In this document: piece by piece, positions 1 to 8,517 of the stretch | Layout of the letters: each line of letters begins with the position of its first letter | Position numbering within the stretch: position 1 is the stretch's first letter | Source: Klebsiella pneumoniae | Lineage (GTDB): Bacteria > Myxococcota_A > UBA796 > SXON01 | Direction: 5' to 3' | DNA: 64,000 nucleotides | Assembly (NCBI GenBank): GCA_945862325.1 | Contig: CAMAXZ010000001.1 | Location: 186,001-250,000, forward strand | The notes under the pieces: model-generated | What the model saw: only the letters and a program-made list of their open reading frames with translations | Databases searched by the model: none | What the model was told of the DNA's origin: nothing | Program-made: the position numbers and the translations under genes

Positions 1-1
1 G

Positions 2-220
2 GATCCCCTCGCGAACGCGGCCGACCCGTCCGAGCACGTCTCGACGGTGCTGAAGGGCCTCGCCGGCAAGACCATCGGCGGCGTGGCGTACCCTGGCGCG
101 ATGCCGGCCTTCCCGCAGCTCAGCGACGAGCAGATCGCGGCGGTCGTGACGTACGAGCGCAAGAGCTGGGGCAACGCCGGCACCGTCGTGATGCCCGAGC
201 AGGTGCTGGCGCTCCGGTGA
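2..220 (+). CDS. C-terminal end of a class I cytochrome c domain protein (partial)
   Basis: Only the last 72 residues are in the window; the 5' end and haem motif lie upstream. The visible part has the end of a class I c-type cytochrome fold: a Met axial-ligand segment (YPGAMPAF) followed by a final amphipathic helix (LSDEQIAAVVTYERKSWGN). The CtaG gene begins 67 bases downstream, so this may be the haem-containing tail of a cytochrome c oxidase subunit II or a free periplasmic cytochrome; the fragment cannot decide. The frame is open from the window edge to the TGA at 218-220. Confidence 0.75.
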   Translation, partial: DPLANAADPSEHVSTVLKGLAGKTIGGVAYPGAMPAFPQLSDEQIAAVVTYERKSWGNAGTVVMPEQVLALR

Positions 221-287
221 TTGGCGTCACCGGCCGGGCGCGTCGACGCTCTGCCGGTGGACGCGGCTCGGTTAGGGAGTGCGGGTG

Positions 288-1199
288 ATGACGGCGGCGT
301 TGCTTCTACTCGCGCACGTCGCCCGGGCGCACGAGGGCATCGTCCTCCCGTGGGACCCGGACGACTTCGACTACGCCCAGGCCGGCCCTGAGGCGTGGAT
401 GGCGCTCGACCTCCACGTCAGCGTTCTGTTGGGGATCGTCGCGTTCTGCGTGGCGTATGGGCTGGCGGTGGGGCGCTGGCGTCGGCGCTACGGCTGGCAC
501 GACCACCGCGTCGAGCCTTGGCGCGTGGTGAGCTTCGGCTTCGCGCAGCTGGTGTTGTTCGGCGCGTTGAACGGGCCGATCCACCACCTGTCCGACTACT
601 ACCTGTTCAGCGCTCACATGGTGCAGCACCTCATGATGAGCCTCATCTGGGCGCCGTTCACCGTCGCGGCGCTGCCGCCGTGGTTGATCGAGGTGGCGCT
701 CACCGTGCCGTGGGTTCGTCGGCTCTCCGACCTCACGGGCGACCTTCGGGTCAAGTTCCTGCTTTACAACGGCGTATTGTACTTCTGGCACGTGCCCTCC
801 ATGTACGACTGGGCGCTCGCGGACCACAACGTCCACATCGTCGAGCACCTGAGCTTCATGGCCACCGCCGTCATCGCCTGGGTGGGGCTGCTCTGCGACG
901 CGCCGTCGCTCCCGAAGACCGCCCCGCTGTTGCAGATGCTCTACCTGTTCGTCATGACGATCCCGATGAAGCTCCTGGGCGCGATCATCACGCTGGCGGA
1001 CGACCCGATCTACCAGGGATACCTGGCGGCGCCGCGGGTGTGGGGCCTCTCCCCTGTCGAGGATCAGGGCTACGGCGGGCTCTTGATGTGGCTGCCGGGA
1101 GGCATGGTGCTCTGGGGCAGCATGATCGTGGTGTTCGCCCGTTGGGTCGAGTCGGAGCGCAGCGCGCCGCCTCCGCCTGTTCGCCTGGTGCAATCATGA
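288..1199 (+). CDS. ctaG: Cytochrome c oxidase assembly factor, CtaG (caa3) family
   Basis: A polytopic membrane protein of the caa3_CtaG family, which assists copper delivery to the CuB site of haem-copper oxidases. After a short signal-like N-terminus and a HEG segment there are about six to seven hydrophobic helices with the family's conserved His/Met-rich stretches (GPIHHLSDYYLFSAHMVQH, LYFWHVPSMY, IVEHLSFM, MTIPMKLLGA). I place the start at ATG 288 because the AGGGAG at 273-278 is 9 bases upstream of it; an in-frame GTG at 279 would have no spacing. The gene ends in ATGA shared with the next lipoprotein, and a cytochrome c fragment lies just upstream, so this looks like a respiratory operon. 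Confidence 0.9.
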   Translation: MTAALLLLAHVARAHEGIVLPWDPDDFDYAQAGPEAWMALDLHVSVLLGIVAFCVAYGLAVGRWRRRYGWHDHRVEPWRVVSFGFAQLVLFGALNGPIHHLSDYYLFSAHMVQHLMMSLIWAPFTVAALPPWLIEVALTVPWVRRLSDLTGDLRVKFLLYNGVLYFWHVPSMYDWALADHNVHIVEHLSFMATAVIAWVGLLCDAPSLPKTAPLLQMLYLFVMTIPMKLLGAIITLADDPIYQGYLAAPRVWGLSPVEDQGYGGLLMWLPGGMVLWGSMIVVFARWVESERSAPPPPVRLVQS

Positions 1200-1615
1200 T
1201 CCTCCTCCTGGGCCTGCTCGCGTGTGGGGGGGGTGAGGCGCCGCCGCTAAAGGAAGCCGCGGTCGCCGCTGCCCCTGTCGTGGGCGCGCCTTCGGAGCTG
1301 CTGACGCGGGCGGGGCGCTACCGCATCGTCTGGTCGACCGCGCCCGTGCCCTTGCCGCTGTCCGAGCTGTTCGTGATCAAGGCCCGCGTGACCGACGCGG
1401 ACGGTGCCCCGGTTTCGGGCGTCACGTTGACCGTCGACGCGAGCATGCCCCAACACGGGCACGGCATGGCGACCCGTCCGGAGACAAATGAGGTTGGGCC
1501 AGGGGAGTTCGAGACGAAGGGCATGAAGTTCCACATGCCGGGCGCCTGGACGGTGCACTTCGCCGTTTCGGGGCCGCGCGGCACCGACCGCGTCGACGTG
1601 GTGGTCGAGGCGTGA
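1196..1615 (+). CDS. YtkA/FixH-like periplasmic lipoprotein
   Basis: A 139-residue lipoprotein starting at an ATG that overlaps the ctaG stop (ATGA), so translation is probably coupled. The N-terminus is a very short lipoprotein signal (MILLLGLLAC, lipobox LLAC), followed by an Ala-rich linker and a single beta-sandwich domain. That domain resembles the YtkA-like/FixH family: VTDADGAPVSGVTLTVDASM, then a His/Met-rich PQHGHGMAT segment and a final strand (WTVHFAVSG). The His/Met cluster suggests copper or metal handling, which fits its place between CtaG and a cytochrome peroxidase. Family assignment is from pattern only; binding is inferred. Confidence 0.7.
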   Translation: MILLLGLLACGGGEAPPLKEAAVAAAPVVGAPSELLTRAGRYRIVWSTAPVPLPLSELFVIKARVTDADGAPVSGVTLTVDASMPQHGHGMATRPETNEVGPGEFETKGMKFHMPGAWTVHFAVSGPRGTDRVDVVVEA

Positions 1616-1619
1616 CGGC

Positions 1620-2726
1620 ATGACGCTCGCCGTGTGGCTCGCGGGGGGGCTCGGGTGCGCGGTCGACACGGCGTGGACGGAGGAAGAGCGCGCTCGGATC
1701 GGGCAGATGACGCCGATCCCGGCGCCGCCCGCGCGCCCTTCGAACCGCTGGGCCGACGACCCGGATGCCGCCGCGCTCGGCGCCGCCCTGTTCTTCGACC
1801 CGACGTTGAGCCGTGACGGCGCGACGAGCTGTGCGTCCTGCCACGACCCGGCGCGCGGGTTCACGAACGGCGCGCGCTTCGCCACGACGTCCCTCGGCAC
1901 GGGGGCCCGCAACGTGCCGCCGGTGCACACCGCGGCGTGGAGCACCTGGTACTTCTGGGACGGTCGCGTGGACTCGGCGTGGGCCCAGGCGATGGGGCCG
2001 CTGACGAACCCGATCGAGCACGGGTTGGACGCCGCAGGGGTGCGCGCCGTGGTCGCGGAACGGTATGCATCGACGTTCGAGGCGGTGTTCGGCGGAGTGA
2101 GCGAAGACCCGGAGGCCGTGCTCGTCGCCGTGGGCAAGGCGCTCGAAGCGTACGAACGCACCCTGCGCCCCCCCGAGACCCGGTTCGACCTCGCCGCCGC
2201 GGCGGTGGCGGCGGGCGGAGAGCCCGAGGGCTACACGCCCGCCGAGACCCTCGGGATGAAGACCTTCCTGCGCCGCGAGTGCGTGGCGTGTCACCACGGG
2301 CCGCTGCTCACGGATCAGCAGTTTCACAACCTCGGACTGCCGTCGATCCCGAAGGACGGGATCGATCCCGGGCGCGCGCGCGGCGCGCCTCAGGTGCTCG
2401 TCGACCCCCACAACTGCGCCAGCCGCTGGTCGGACGCGCCGCCCGACGCGTGCGCCGAGCTGCAGTACCTCGACCCGTCGTTCGACGACTGGGCGGCCGC
2501 CTTCAAGACCCCGTCGCTCCGCGACGTCGCGCGCACCGGGCCGTACATGCACGACGGCCAGTTCGACAGCCTCGAGGCGGTGGTCGCCTTCTACGACGCG
2601 CTGCCCGGCAAGGCGCTCGTGGGCCACCGCGAGCTGACGTTGAAGCCGCTGAACCTGACGGCCGCGGAGCGGGAGGGGCTCGTGGCGTTCCTCCGGACGC
2701 TCTCGCCGGAGCTCAGCGCGCCATGA
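1620..2726 (+). CDS. Di-haem cytochrome c peroxidase (CCP/MauG family)
   Basis: A 368-residue periplasmic protein with two CxxCH haem-attachment sites, CASCH (Cys71, Cys74, His75) and CVACH (Cys221, Cys224, His225). The family signatures are intact: LFFDPTLSRDG before the first haem, GTGARNVPPVHTAAW, FWDGRVDSAWAQAMGPL, and the C-terminal FKTPSLRDVARTGPYMHDG. The expected reaction is H2O2 reduction with cytochrome c electrons, although MauG-like oxidation of other substrates is possible. The N-terminus is hydrophobic with a Gly-Cys (GGLGC) that could be a lipobox. It follows the YtkA-like gene by 4 bases, and its stop overlaps the convergent downstream gene by 14 bases. Confidence 0.9.
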   Translation: MTLAVWLAGGLGCAVDTAWTEEERARIGQMTPIPAPPARPSNRWADDPDAAALGAALFFDPTLSRDGATSCASCHDPARGFTNGARFATTSLGTGARNVPPVHTAAWSTWYFWDGRVDSAWAQAMGPLTNPIEHGLDAAGVRAVVAERYASTFEAVFGGVSEDPEAVLVAVGKALEAYERTLRPPETRFDLAAAAVAAGGEPEGYTPAETLGMKTFLRRECVACHHGPLLTDQQFHNLGLPSIPKDGIDPGRARGAPQVLVDPHNCASRWSDAPPDACAELQYLDPSFDDWAAAFKTPSLRDVARTGPYMHDGQFDSLEAVVAFYDALPGKALVGHRELTLKPLNLTAAEREGLVAFLRTLSPELSAP

Positions 2727-3753
2727 CCCCGTCGACCGCGGCCGCCCAGCGGTCCGGTCCGAACGCGAGCTGGTTCATGTGCGCGAACGTGGCGATCCGC
2801 ACCGTGTGCACGCCCTCGCCGACGGTGAACCGGTACAACGCGAGGCTCGGGTCGCCGTCGCCGTTGGGGACGGGCCCGTGCCCGGCGAGGACGACCCCGG
2901 GGCTGCCGGGCAGCGGGTAGAGCGGGAGGTCGGACGGGAACTCCACCTGCGTCACGTCGCCGAGACGTTCGCCGTCGGCGCGCCAGACCGCGAGGTTGGC
3001 GTCGGCGCCCACGCCGACGAGGAAGAGCGTCCCGTCGTCGGGGTGCAGGGCCACGGAGCCCACCGCGCCGAGGGTCCAGTCCTGGGACCAGCTCGCCCCG
3101 CCGTTCAGGCTCGTCCACGCGCCGCCGCCCGACCCGACCGCGAGGCGATCGAGGTCGGATGTGGACACCGCCGCGGCGGTGGGCGTCGTGGGGAGCGTGC
3201 CGCCGACCGACCACGACGACCCGGCGTCGAAGGAGGTGACCACGCCGCGCGCCTGCACGCCGCGCAGGCGGCTCGTGTCGGCGGGGTCGACCGCCGGCAG
3301 CCCCACGAAGGCCTCGCCGGTGGAGAAGGCGGTCCAGCCGGCCCCGAGGTCGTCCGACCACGCGCCTTCTGCGGACAGCCGGTCGAACGCGTACACCCGC
3401 GTGCCCGCGGCGAGCAGCGCCCAATCGCCGCTGGCCGGCAGCGTGCCGACCGCGTCCCAGTTGCAGCCGGCGTCTTCGGACGCGTACACGCGCCCGTCGG
3501 TGACGGTGACCCAGGCCAAACCGGCGTCGTCGAGCGGCCCGGCGATGCCGGTCGTGACCTTGCTCGTGTCCGCGGCGTCCACCGGGGAGCGGATCGTGTC
3601 GCCCCCGTCCTGGTAGAGCAGGACGCCGGTCGTTCCGCGCACACGGCCGCACACGGGGAGGCCCGTGTCGCCGCTGTCGGTGTCTTGGATGCGTTCGACA
3701 TCGCCGGAGCAACCGGCGAGCACGAGGGCGAGGGGCAGGACGGACGCGCGCAT
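2713..3753 (-). CDS. Lipoprotein with BNR/Ycf48-like beta-propeller
   Basis: A 346-residue predicted lipoprotein (MRASVLPLALVLAGC, lipobox LAGC) followed by a short DTDSGDTG linker. The rest consists of repeated strands with Asp-box-like SWS/NGGASW signatures (ASEDAGCNWDAVG, SFDAGSSWSVGG, SLNGGASWSQDW), as in sialidase-type (BNR) or Ycf48-type beta-propellers. No catalytic residue set is apparent, so a binding or scaffolding role at the envelope is more likely than glycosidase activity. I start at the internal Met because the residues upstream are Arg-rich and a proper lipoprotein signal begins there. Its 3' end overlaps the convergent peroxidase gene. Confidence 0.75.
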   Translation of the reverse strand: MRASVLPLALVLAGCSGDVERIQDTDSGDTGLPVCGRVRGTTGVLLYQDGGDTIRSPVDAADTSKVTTGIAGPLDDAGLAWVTVTDGRVYASEDAGCNWDAVGTLPASGDWALLAAGTRVYAFDRLSAEGAWSDDLGAGWTAFSTGEAFVGLPAVDPADTSRLRGVQARGVVTSFDAGSSWSVGGTLPTTPTAAAVSTSDLDRLAVGSGGGAWTSLNGGASWSQDWTLGAVGSVALHPDDGTLFLVGVGADANLAVWRADGERLGDVTQVEFPSDLPLYPLPGSPGVVLAGHGPVPNGDGDPSLALYRFTVGEGVHTVRIATFAHMNQLAFGPDRWAAAVDGVMAR

Positions 3754-3781
3754 CCGCCGGTTGTAACGTGTGCCGGCCGCC

Positions 3782-5191
3782 TCAGTCGCGCGCGAACCGC
3801 GCCACGACCTCGACATGACCGGTCTGTGGGAAGAGGTCGACCGCCCACCGGTCCGTGCACCGCCACCCGGCGAGCATCAGGCCGCGGGCGTCGCGGAGCA
3901 GGGACGAGGGCCGGCACGCGACGTACACGAGGACCGGCGCGTCGAGCGTCGCGACGAAGCGCAGGGCGCTCGGGTGCAGTCCGGCGCGCGGCGGATCGAC
4001 GACGATCGCCGGGCGCTCGGGGAGGGTGAGCCCCGGCACGACGGCCTCGCACAAGCCGGCGTGGAACTCCGCGTCGATGCCGTTGTCCGCGGCGTTGGCG
4101 CGAGCGTCGGCGATCGCCGCGGCGTTGGCGTCGACGCCGATGATCCGCCGGAAACGTCGACCGAGCGCCAGGGAGATCGCGCCCGCGCCGCAGTACAGGT
4201 CGAGCAGGGTGCCGCCGCCGGCGCCCGCGCCGAGGGCCTCTCCCACGCGCGCCACGAGGCGCTCCGCTCCGGCGTGGTTCACCTGGAAGAAGCTCGCGGG
4301 ACCGATGTGGAAGCGCGCGTCGCCGAGGCGCGTGTGGAGACGTTCGACCCCGTGAAGGACCTCGCGCGTGGCGCCGCTGGCCACGTCCGCCGCCGCCTCG
4401 GTCTCGCACCACACGACCCCGGCGGCCCCCCACGTCGGCGCCCGCTCGCGCAGCCACGCCTCCTGCGTCGCGTCCCCTGGGCTCGTGTAGAGCGTGGCGA
4501 GCACGCCCTCGTCACCTTCGCGCAGCGACAAGTGCCGCCAGAAGCCGACATGCTCGCGCGGCTCCCAGAAGCTCCAGGGGGATGGCAGGAGGTCTGCCCG
4601 CGCGCGCCGAAGCACATCGTTCATCGCGGGCGAGATCAACGCGCAGGTCGGCGCATCGACCACCCGATCGAACCGACCGGGCGGGTGGAACCCCAGAAAG
4701 CGCCCGGCGAGGGAGTCGCCGCGCGCCTGCGCCTCCGCGGTGAGCCATCCGCGCTCGCCGAAGGTGAGCTCCACGCGGTTGCGGTAGCCGTACCCGTCGT
4801 CGTCCGGGGCCTCGATCCCGTGGTCGGTCCCCCCCAAGGGGCCGAGCAGCGCCGCGAGGGCCTCGTGCTTCGCGGCGCGTTGGCGGCCGAGCGGCACGTC
4901 CTGGAGGGTGCAGCCGCCGCACGATCCGGACTGTGGGCATCGCGGCAGCACCGCGTCGGGGGCCGGCGTGACGACCTCCACCAGGATGCTGGTGTCCGGG
5001 CGGCCGATGACCTTCACCGTGGCGCCGAGGGGGGCGCCGCGCACGGTCCGCTCGCGCCCGCGGGTGTCGCGCCCGATGGCGACGCCGTCCGGGGAGAGGG
5101 CGTGGATGTCGACGAGGGCGGGGGGCTTCACCGCCGCGCCCGTAGCGTGTGAAGGTGGCGCGCGCGAGTTGACCACGACTTTCAATTTCAT
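3782..5191 (-). CDS. 23S rRNA (uracil-C5)-methyltransferase, RlmD/TrmA family
   Basis: SAM-dependent RNA uracil-C5 methyltransferase. An N-terminal TRAM-like domain (ALSPDGVAIGR) precedes the 4Fe-4S cysteines in CPQSGSCGGC and a further CALIS Cys. The Rossmann domain follows (LLDLYCGAGAISLAL, GVDANAAAIADARANAADNG) with the catalytic segment DPPRAGLHP and VYVACRPSS. The last motif is usually CNPxT in this family; here Asn is Arg, though the nucleophilic Cys is kept. The start is uncertain: ATG 5191 lies in an AT-rich patch shared with the divergent feoA and lacks a ribosome site, and an in-frame GTG at 5131 (before KPPALVDIHAL) is an alternative. Exact target base (U1939, U747 or tRNA U54) is not resolved. 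Confidence 0.85.
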   Translation of the reverse strand: MKLKVVVNSRAPPSHATGAAVKPPALVDIHALSPDGVAIGRDTRGRERTVRGAPLGATVKVIGRPDTSILVEVVTPAPDAVLPRCPQSGSCGGCTLQDVPLGRQRAAKHEALAALLGPLGGTDHGIEAPDDDGYGYRNRVELTFGERGWLTAEAQARGDSLAGRFLGFHPPGRFDRVVDAPTCALISPAMNDVLRRARADLLPSPWSFWEPREHVGFWRHLSLREGDEGVLATLYTSPGDATQEAWLRERAPTWGAAGVVWCETEAAADVASGATREVLHGVERLHTRLGDARFHIGPASFFQVNHAGAERLVARVGEALGAGAGGGTLLDLYCGAGAISLALGRRFRRIIGVDANAAAIADARANAADNGIDAEFHAGLCEAVVPGLTLPERPAIVVDPPRAGLHPSALRFVATLDAPVLVYVACRPSSLLRDARGLMLAGWRCTDRWAVDLFPQTGHVEVVARFARD

Positions 5192-5203
5192 TAAGAGAGG
5201 AGC
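5166..5203. promoter_or_regulatory. AT-rich divergent control region upstream of feoA
   Basis: A short AT-rich stretch (ACTTTCAATTTCATTAAG at 5178-5195), preceded by a TTGACC, stands out in GC-rich surroundings and sits directly before feoA. It could hold a promoter and a Fur-type operator, but no clean palindrome is visible and the -10 placement is ambiguous. The ribosome site AGAGGAG at 5196-5202 is unusually close to the feoA ATG at 5204. Confidence 0.3.
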
Positions 5204-5452
5204 ATGGCCTCCCTCGCTCGCGCTCCGCTGCGTCGATCCGCCCGCATCCTCTCGATCGGAGGCGATCGCGCGTTCCGTCGCCGGCTGCTCGAGCTCGGGT
5301 TCCTGCCCGGCGTCGAGGTGACCGTCGTCGGCGTCGCTCCCATGGGCGATCCGCTCGAGCTCGAGGTGCGCGGGTGCCGCTACTCCCTCCGTCGCGCCGA
5401 GGCGGAGGCGATTCTGGTGGATCTCCCCGAGCTCGCGCTCGCGGCGAAGTGA
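5204..5452 (+). CDS. feoA: Ferrous iron transport protein A (FeoA)
   Basis: An 82-residue SH3-like FeoA protein with the family core RRRLLELGFLPGVEVTVV, a GDPLELEVRG strand and RRAEAEAILV. FeoA is a cytoplasmic partner of the FeoB ferrous iron permease and is needed for full uptake. The start ATG at 5204 is the only plausible initiator; the next residues lead straight into the conserved core. The stop codon overlaps the GTG start of feoB (GTGA at 5449-5452), the usual coupled feoAB arrangement. No feoC is seen. Confidence 0.93.
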   Translation: MASLARAPLRRSARILSIGGDRAFRRRLLELGFLPGVEVTVVGVAPMGDPLELEVRGCRYSLRRAEAEAILVDLPELALAAK

Positions 5453-7617
5453 CCGTGGCCGCGGTCGAGGGGGTGCGCGCCCCCGCGTCGGTGCGCCGGG
5501 TCGCGTTCGCCGGGAACCCGAACACCGGGAAGTCCAGCCTGTTCAATCGGGTCACGGGCGGCGTGGCGCGCGTCGGCAACTACGCGGGCGTGACGGTGGA
5601 GCGCGAGATCGGTCGATGGCGCCTGCCCGGCGGCGACGTCGAGGTGGTCGACGTGCCCGGGGCTTACAGCCTCGCGTCGCGCTCGGCGGAAGAGCAGGTG
5701 GCGATGCGCGCGCTGTTCGGGCTCGACGGCGACGAGCGTCCAGCGGCGGTGGTGCTCGTCGTCGACAGCACGCAGGTGGTGCGCAATCTATACCTTGCGA
5801 CCTGGATCATCGAGGCGGGCATCCCCGCTGTCGTCGCGTTGAACCTCATCGACGCCGCGCGCGCCGCGGGGGTGGCCCCGGACGCCGCGCGGGTGTCCGA
5901 GGCGCTCGGGGTTCCGGTCGTGGCGACCAGCGCGACCACCGGCGAAGGGGTCGGTGTGCTCGCCGACGCGCTGGAGCGTGTCCTGCGCGACCCCGATCTC
6001 GGCCGCGCGGCGCCGCGGTGGCGCTATCCCGCGCCCCTCGCCGCCGACCTCGACCGGATCGCGGCGCTGGTGTCGACCTCCTCGCCGTCGGAGGCGCGCG
6101 CCCTCGCGGCCTGGGCGTTGCTGTCGGTCGCTGACGACGACGAGCTCGACGTGCCCCCGTCGGTGCGCGCCGCCGTGGGCCGCGTGCGCGCGGAGGCCGA
6201 GCGCGCGGGCCGCGACGTCGACGCCGAGCTCATCGGCGCTCGGTACGCCTGGCTCGACGGGCTGGAGCTCGCGCAGGGGGCGTCCACGGCGCGCAACCTG
6301 ACGGACCGCATCGACGCGTGGCTCCTGCACCCGTTGTACGGCACCCCGGTGTTCATCGCGGTCATGGCGACGTTGTTCCAGGCGCTGTTCGCGTGGTCGG
6401 ACCCCGCCATCGGGGCGATCGAGCAGCTGTTCGGCCTTCTCGCGGACGGGACGCGCGCGGCGCTGCCGCCGGGGCTCGTGGCCGACTTCGTCGCCGACGC
6501 GCTCATCGGCGGCGTCGGGGGAGTGGTCGTGTTCCTCCCTCAGATCCTGCTCTTGTTCTTCCTGCTCGGGGTGCTCGAGGACAGCGGCTACATGGCGCGG
6601 GTGGCCTACCTCGTCGACCGCGGGATGCGGGCGATCGGGCTGCACGGTCGGGCGTTCGTGCCGATGTTGTCCGGCTACGCGTGCGCGGTGCCGGCGGTCA
6701 TGGCCACGCGCACGCTGGAGCGCCAGCGCGACCGCCTGCTCACGATGCTCGTCGTGCCGCTCATGAGCTGTTCGGCCCGGCTCCCGGTCTACACCCTGGT
6801 GATCGCCACCATCTTTCCCGTCGGCACCGTGTGGTTCGGGTTCCTGCCGGCGCCGGTCACCCTGATGGTGGGGATGTACGTGTTCTCGACCGCCACGGCG
6901 CTCCTCGCGGCCGCGGTGATCGGGCGCACCTTGGTGCGCGGACGACACGTCCCCTTGCTGCTCGAGCTGCCGCCGTACCGCATGCCCCGGGCCCGCTCGC
7001 TCCTGCGACAGGTGTGGCTGCGCGGCCGCACCTTCCTCACCGAGGCGGGAACCGTGATCCTCGCGTGCACTGTGGTGCTGTGGTTCCTGCTCACCTTCCC
7101 GCGCGCCGCTCCGGTCGGCTCCGAGGCGGCGCGCGCCGCCGCGACTTCCGACATCGAGATCGCGGCGATCGACGCCGCGGAAGAAGGCGCGCGCCTGCGC
7201 GCGAGCTACGGCGGGCAGCTCGGGCGCGCGGTCGAGCCGCTCATCGCGCCGTTGGGCTTCGATTGGAAGATCGGCATCGGCCTCGTCGGCGCGTTCGCCG
7301 CCCGCGAGGTCTTCGTGAGCACGATGGGGGTCGTCTACGGCATCGGGGCCGAGGCCGACGAGGCGAGCGTGCCGCTCCGCGAGCGGATGCGCCTCGAGCG
7401 CACCCGCGACGGACGCCCGCTGTGGACGCCGCTCGTCGGGGTCTCCCTCATGGTGTTCTTCGCCCTGAGCGCGCAGTGCATGAGCACCCTCGCGGCGGTG
7501 CGCCGCGAGAGCGGGAGTTGGCGTTGGGCCGCTTTCACCTTCGTGTACATGACCGCGCTCGCGTGGGTCGCCAGCTTCGTGGTCTTCCAGGGAGGCCGGC
7601 TCCTCGGGCTCGAATAG
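5449..7617 (+). CDS. feoB: Ferrous iron transport protein B (FeoB)
   Basis: A 722-residue inner-membrane Fe(II) transporter. The N-terminal G domain has G1 GNPNTGKSS (about residue 22), G2 Thr in GVTVE, G3 DVPGAYSL and G4 NLID. The membrane part has the two Gate cores (LPQILLLFFLLGVLEDSGYM, then HGRAFVPMLSGYACAVPAVM) and the Cys in PLMSCSARLPVY near the pore. The C-terminal part has AAREVFVSTMG. I choose the GTG at 5449, overlapping the feoA stop, over longer upstream extensions that lie inside feoA and look non-coding. The length matches the family. Confidence 0.95.
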   Translation: MTVAAVEGVRAPASVRRVAFAGNPNTGKSSLFNRVTGGVARVGNYAGVTVEREIGRWRLPGGDVEVVDVPGAYSLASRSAEEQVAMRALFGLDGDERPAAVVLVVDSTQVVRNLYLATWIIEAGIPAVVALNLIDAARAAGVAPDAARVSEALGVPVVATSATTGEGVGVLADALERVLRDPDLGRAAPRWRYPAPLAADLDRIAALVSTSSPSEARALAAWALLSVADDDELDVPPSVRAAVGRVRAEAERAGRDVDAELIGARYAWLDGLELAQGASTARNLTDRIDAWLLHPLYGTPVFIAVMATLFQALFAWSDPAIGAIEQLFGLLADGTRAALPPGLVADFVADALIGGVGGVVVFLPQILLLFFLLGVLEDSGYMARVAYLVDRGMRAIGLHGRAFVPMLSGYACAVPAVMATRTLERQRDRLLTMLVVPLMSCSARLPVYTLVIATIFPVGTVWFGFLPAPVTLMVGMYVFSTATALLAAAVIGRTLVRGRHVPLLLELPPYRMPRARSLLRQVWLRGRTFLTEAGTVILACTVVLWFLLTFPRAAPVGSEAARAAATSDIEIAAIDAAEEGARLRASYGGQLGRAVEPLIAPLGFDWKIGIGLVGAFAAREVFVSTMGVVYGIGAEADEASVPLRERMRLERTRDGRPLWTPLVGVSLMVFFALSAQCMSTLAAVRRESGSWRWAAFTFVYMTALAWVASFVVFQGGRLLGLE

Positions 7618-7644
7618 GAGAGGGATCCGAACGTCGGTGCCGCC

Positions 7645-8517
7645 ATGCTCGCCCTCCTCGCCCTCCTCCTCGGCCCCCTCGCGCACGCCGGACAAGTCTC
7701 CTACGACCTCGATCGTGGCGAGGCGACCTGGGAGCTCGCGGCGAAGTGGACCACCCTCGACGGCGGCACGGATCGCGTCCAGGCCACCCTCTCCGGCCCC
7801 GAGATGCGCGGCGAGAAGGCGCTGGTGTTCGACCTGGAGTCGCTCGCGAAGTCGTCCGCCGAGTCGGTGCGCGACTGGGCGAAGCGCGAGAAGGTGGCAG
7901 TGAAGGTCAAGGTGGTGAAGAAGACCTCCGTGCAGCTCTCCGCGTCTGGAAAGTCTGCGGCGAAGGTAAAGAAAATCCTCGCAGAGGCGGCGCGTGTGCG
8001 GGATGCGGCCTTCGAGGAGGCGCTCGGCGACGCGGGGATGTTGCGCCTTCGCGGCGGCGGCCTCACCGCGGACCACGCGCGGATGGCCGCGCAGCACGCC
8101 GACGAAGTGCGCCCCTTGGCCCTCGCCCTCGCCAAGGGCACCGACGGCGACCCGCGCCGCTTCGCCACGCGCGCGATCCAGTTCGTGCAGGCCATCCCGT
8201 ACGTGCGGGGCGGCGCCGACGGGGTGCGGACGCCGGTCGGCGTGCTCGCCCGAAACCGCGGCGACTGCGACAGCAAGAGCACCTTGTTCCTCGCGCTCAT
8301 GCGCGCGGCGCACCCGGATGTGCCGGCCGCGATCGTGTACGTGCCGAAGCACGCCCTCGTGGCGCTCGGCCTCACGCCGCACAAGGGGGAGCGCGTGTTG
8401 AAGCGCGACGGGCGCACCTGGGTGCTCGCCGAGCCGGTCGGCCCGGGTCAGGTCGCGCTGGGGAAGCTCGGGCCCGCCGCCGGCAAGCTCGGCCGCGCCG
8501 AGCTCAAGGCGCTGTGA
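7645..8517 (+). CDS. Secreted transglutaminase-like protein
   Basis: A 290-residue protein with a clear signal peptide (MLALLALLLGPLAHA). The C-terminal half has the transglutaminase-like/cysteine-protease core: a Cys in NRGDCDSKSTLFLALMRA and a His in VPKHALVALGL, followed by WVLAEP, which may supply part of the acid member. The N-terminal half is a Lys-rich region with long helices (about residues 60-130). These folds often act as peptidases or amidases on peptide cross-links; the substrate is unknown. It follows feoB by 27 bases on the same strand and may be co-transcribed. Its stop overlaps the convergent sucA by 14 bases. Confidence 0.7.
   Translation: MLALLALLLGPLAHAGQVSYDLDRGEATWELAAKWTTLDGGTDRVQATLSGPEMRGEKALVFDLESLAKSSAESVRDWAKREKVAVKVKVVKKTSVQLSASGKSAAKVKKILAEAARVRDAAFEEALGDAGMLRLRGGGLTADHARMAAQHADEVRPLALALAKGTDGDPRRFATRAIQFVQAIPYVRGGADGVRTPVGVLARNRGDCDSKSTLFLALMRAAHPDVPAAIVYVPKHALVALGLTPHKGERVLKRDGRTWVLAEPVGPGQVALGKLGPAAGKLGRAELKAL

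Noticed and set aside
5788-8382. Long antisense frame opposite feoB and the transglutaminase-like gene
   Set aside because: Arg/His/Glu-rich composition, no motif, and the opposite strand has clear family matches; a typical shadow frame in high-GC DNA.
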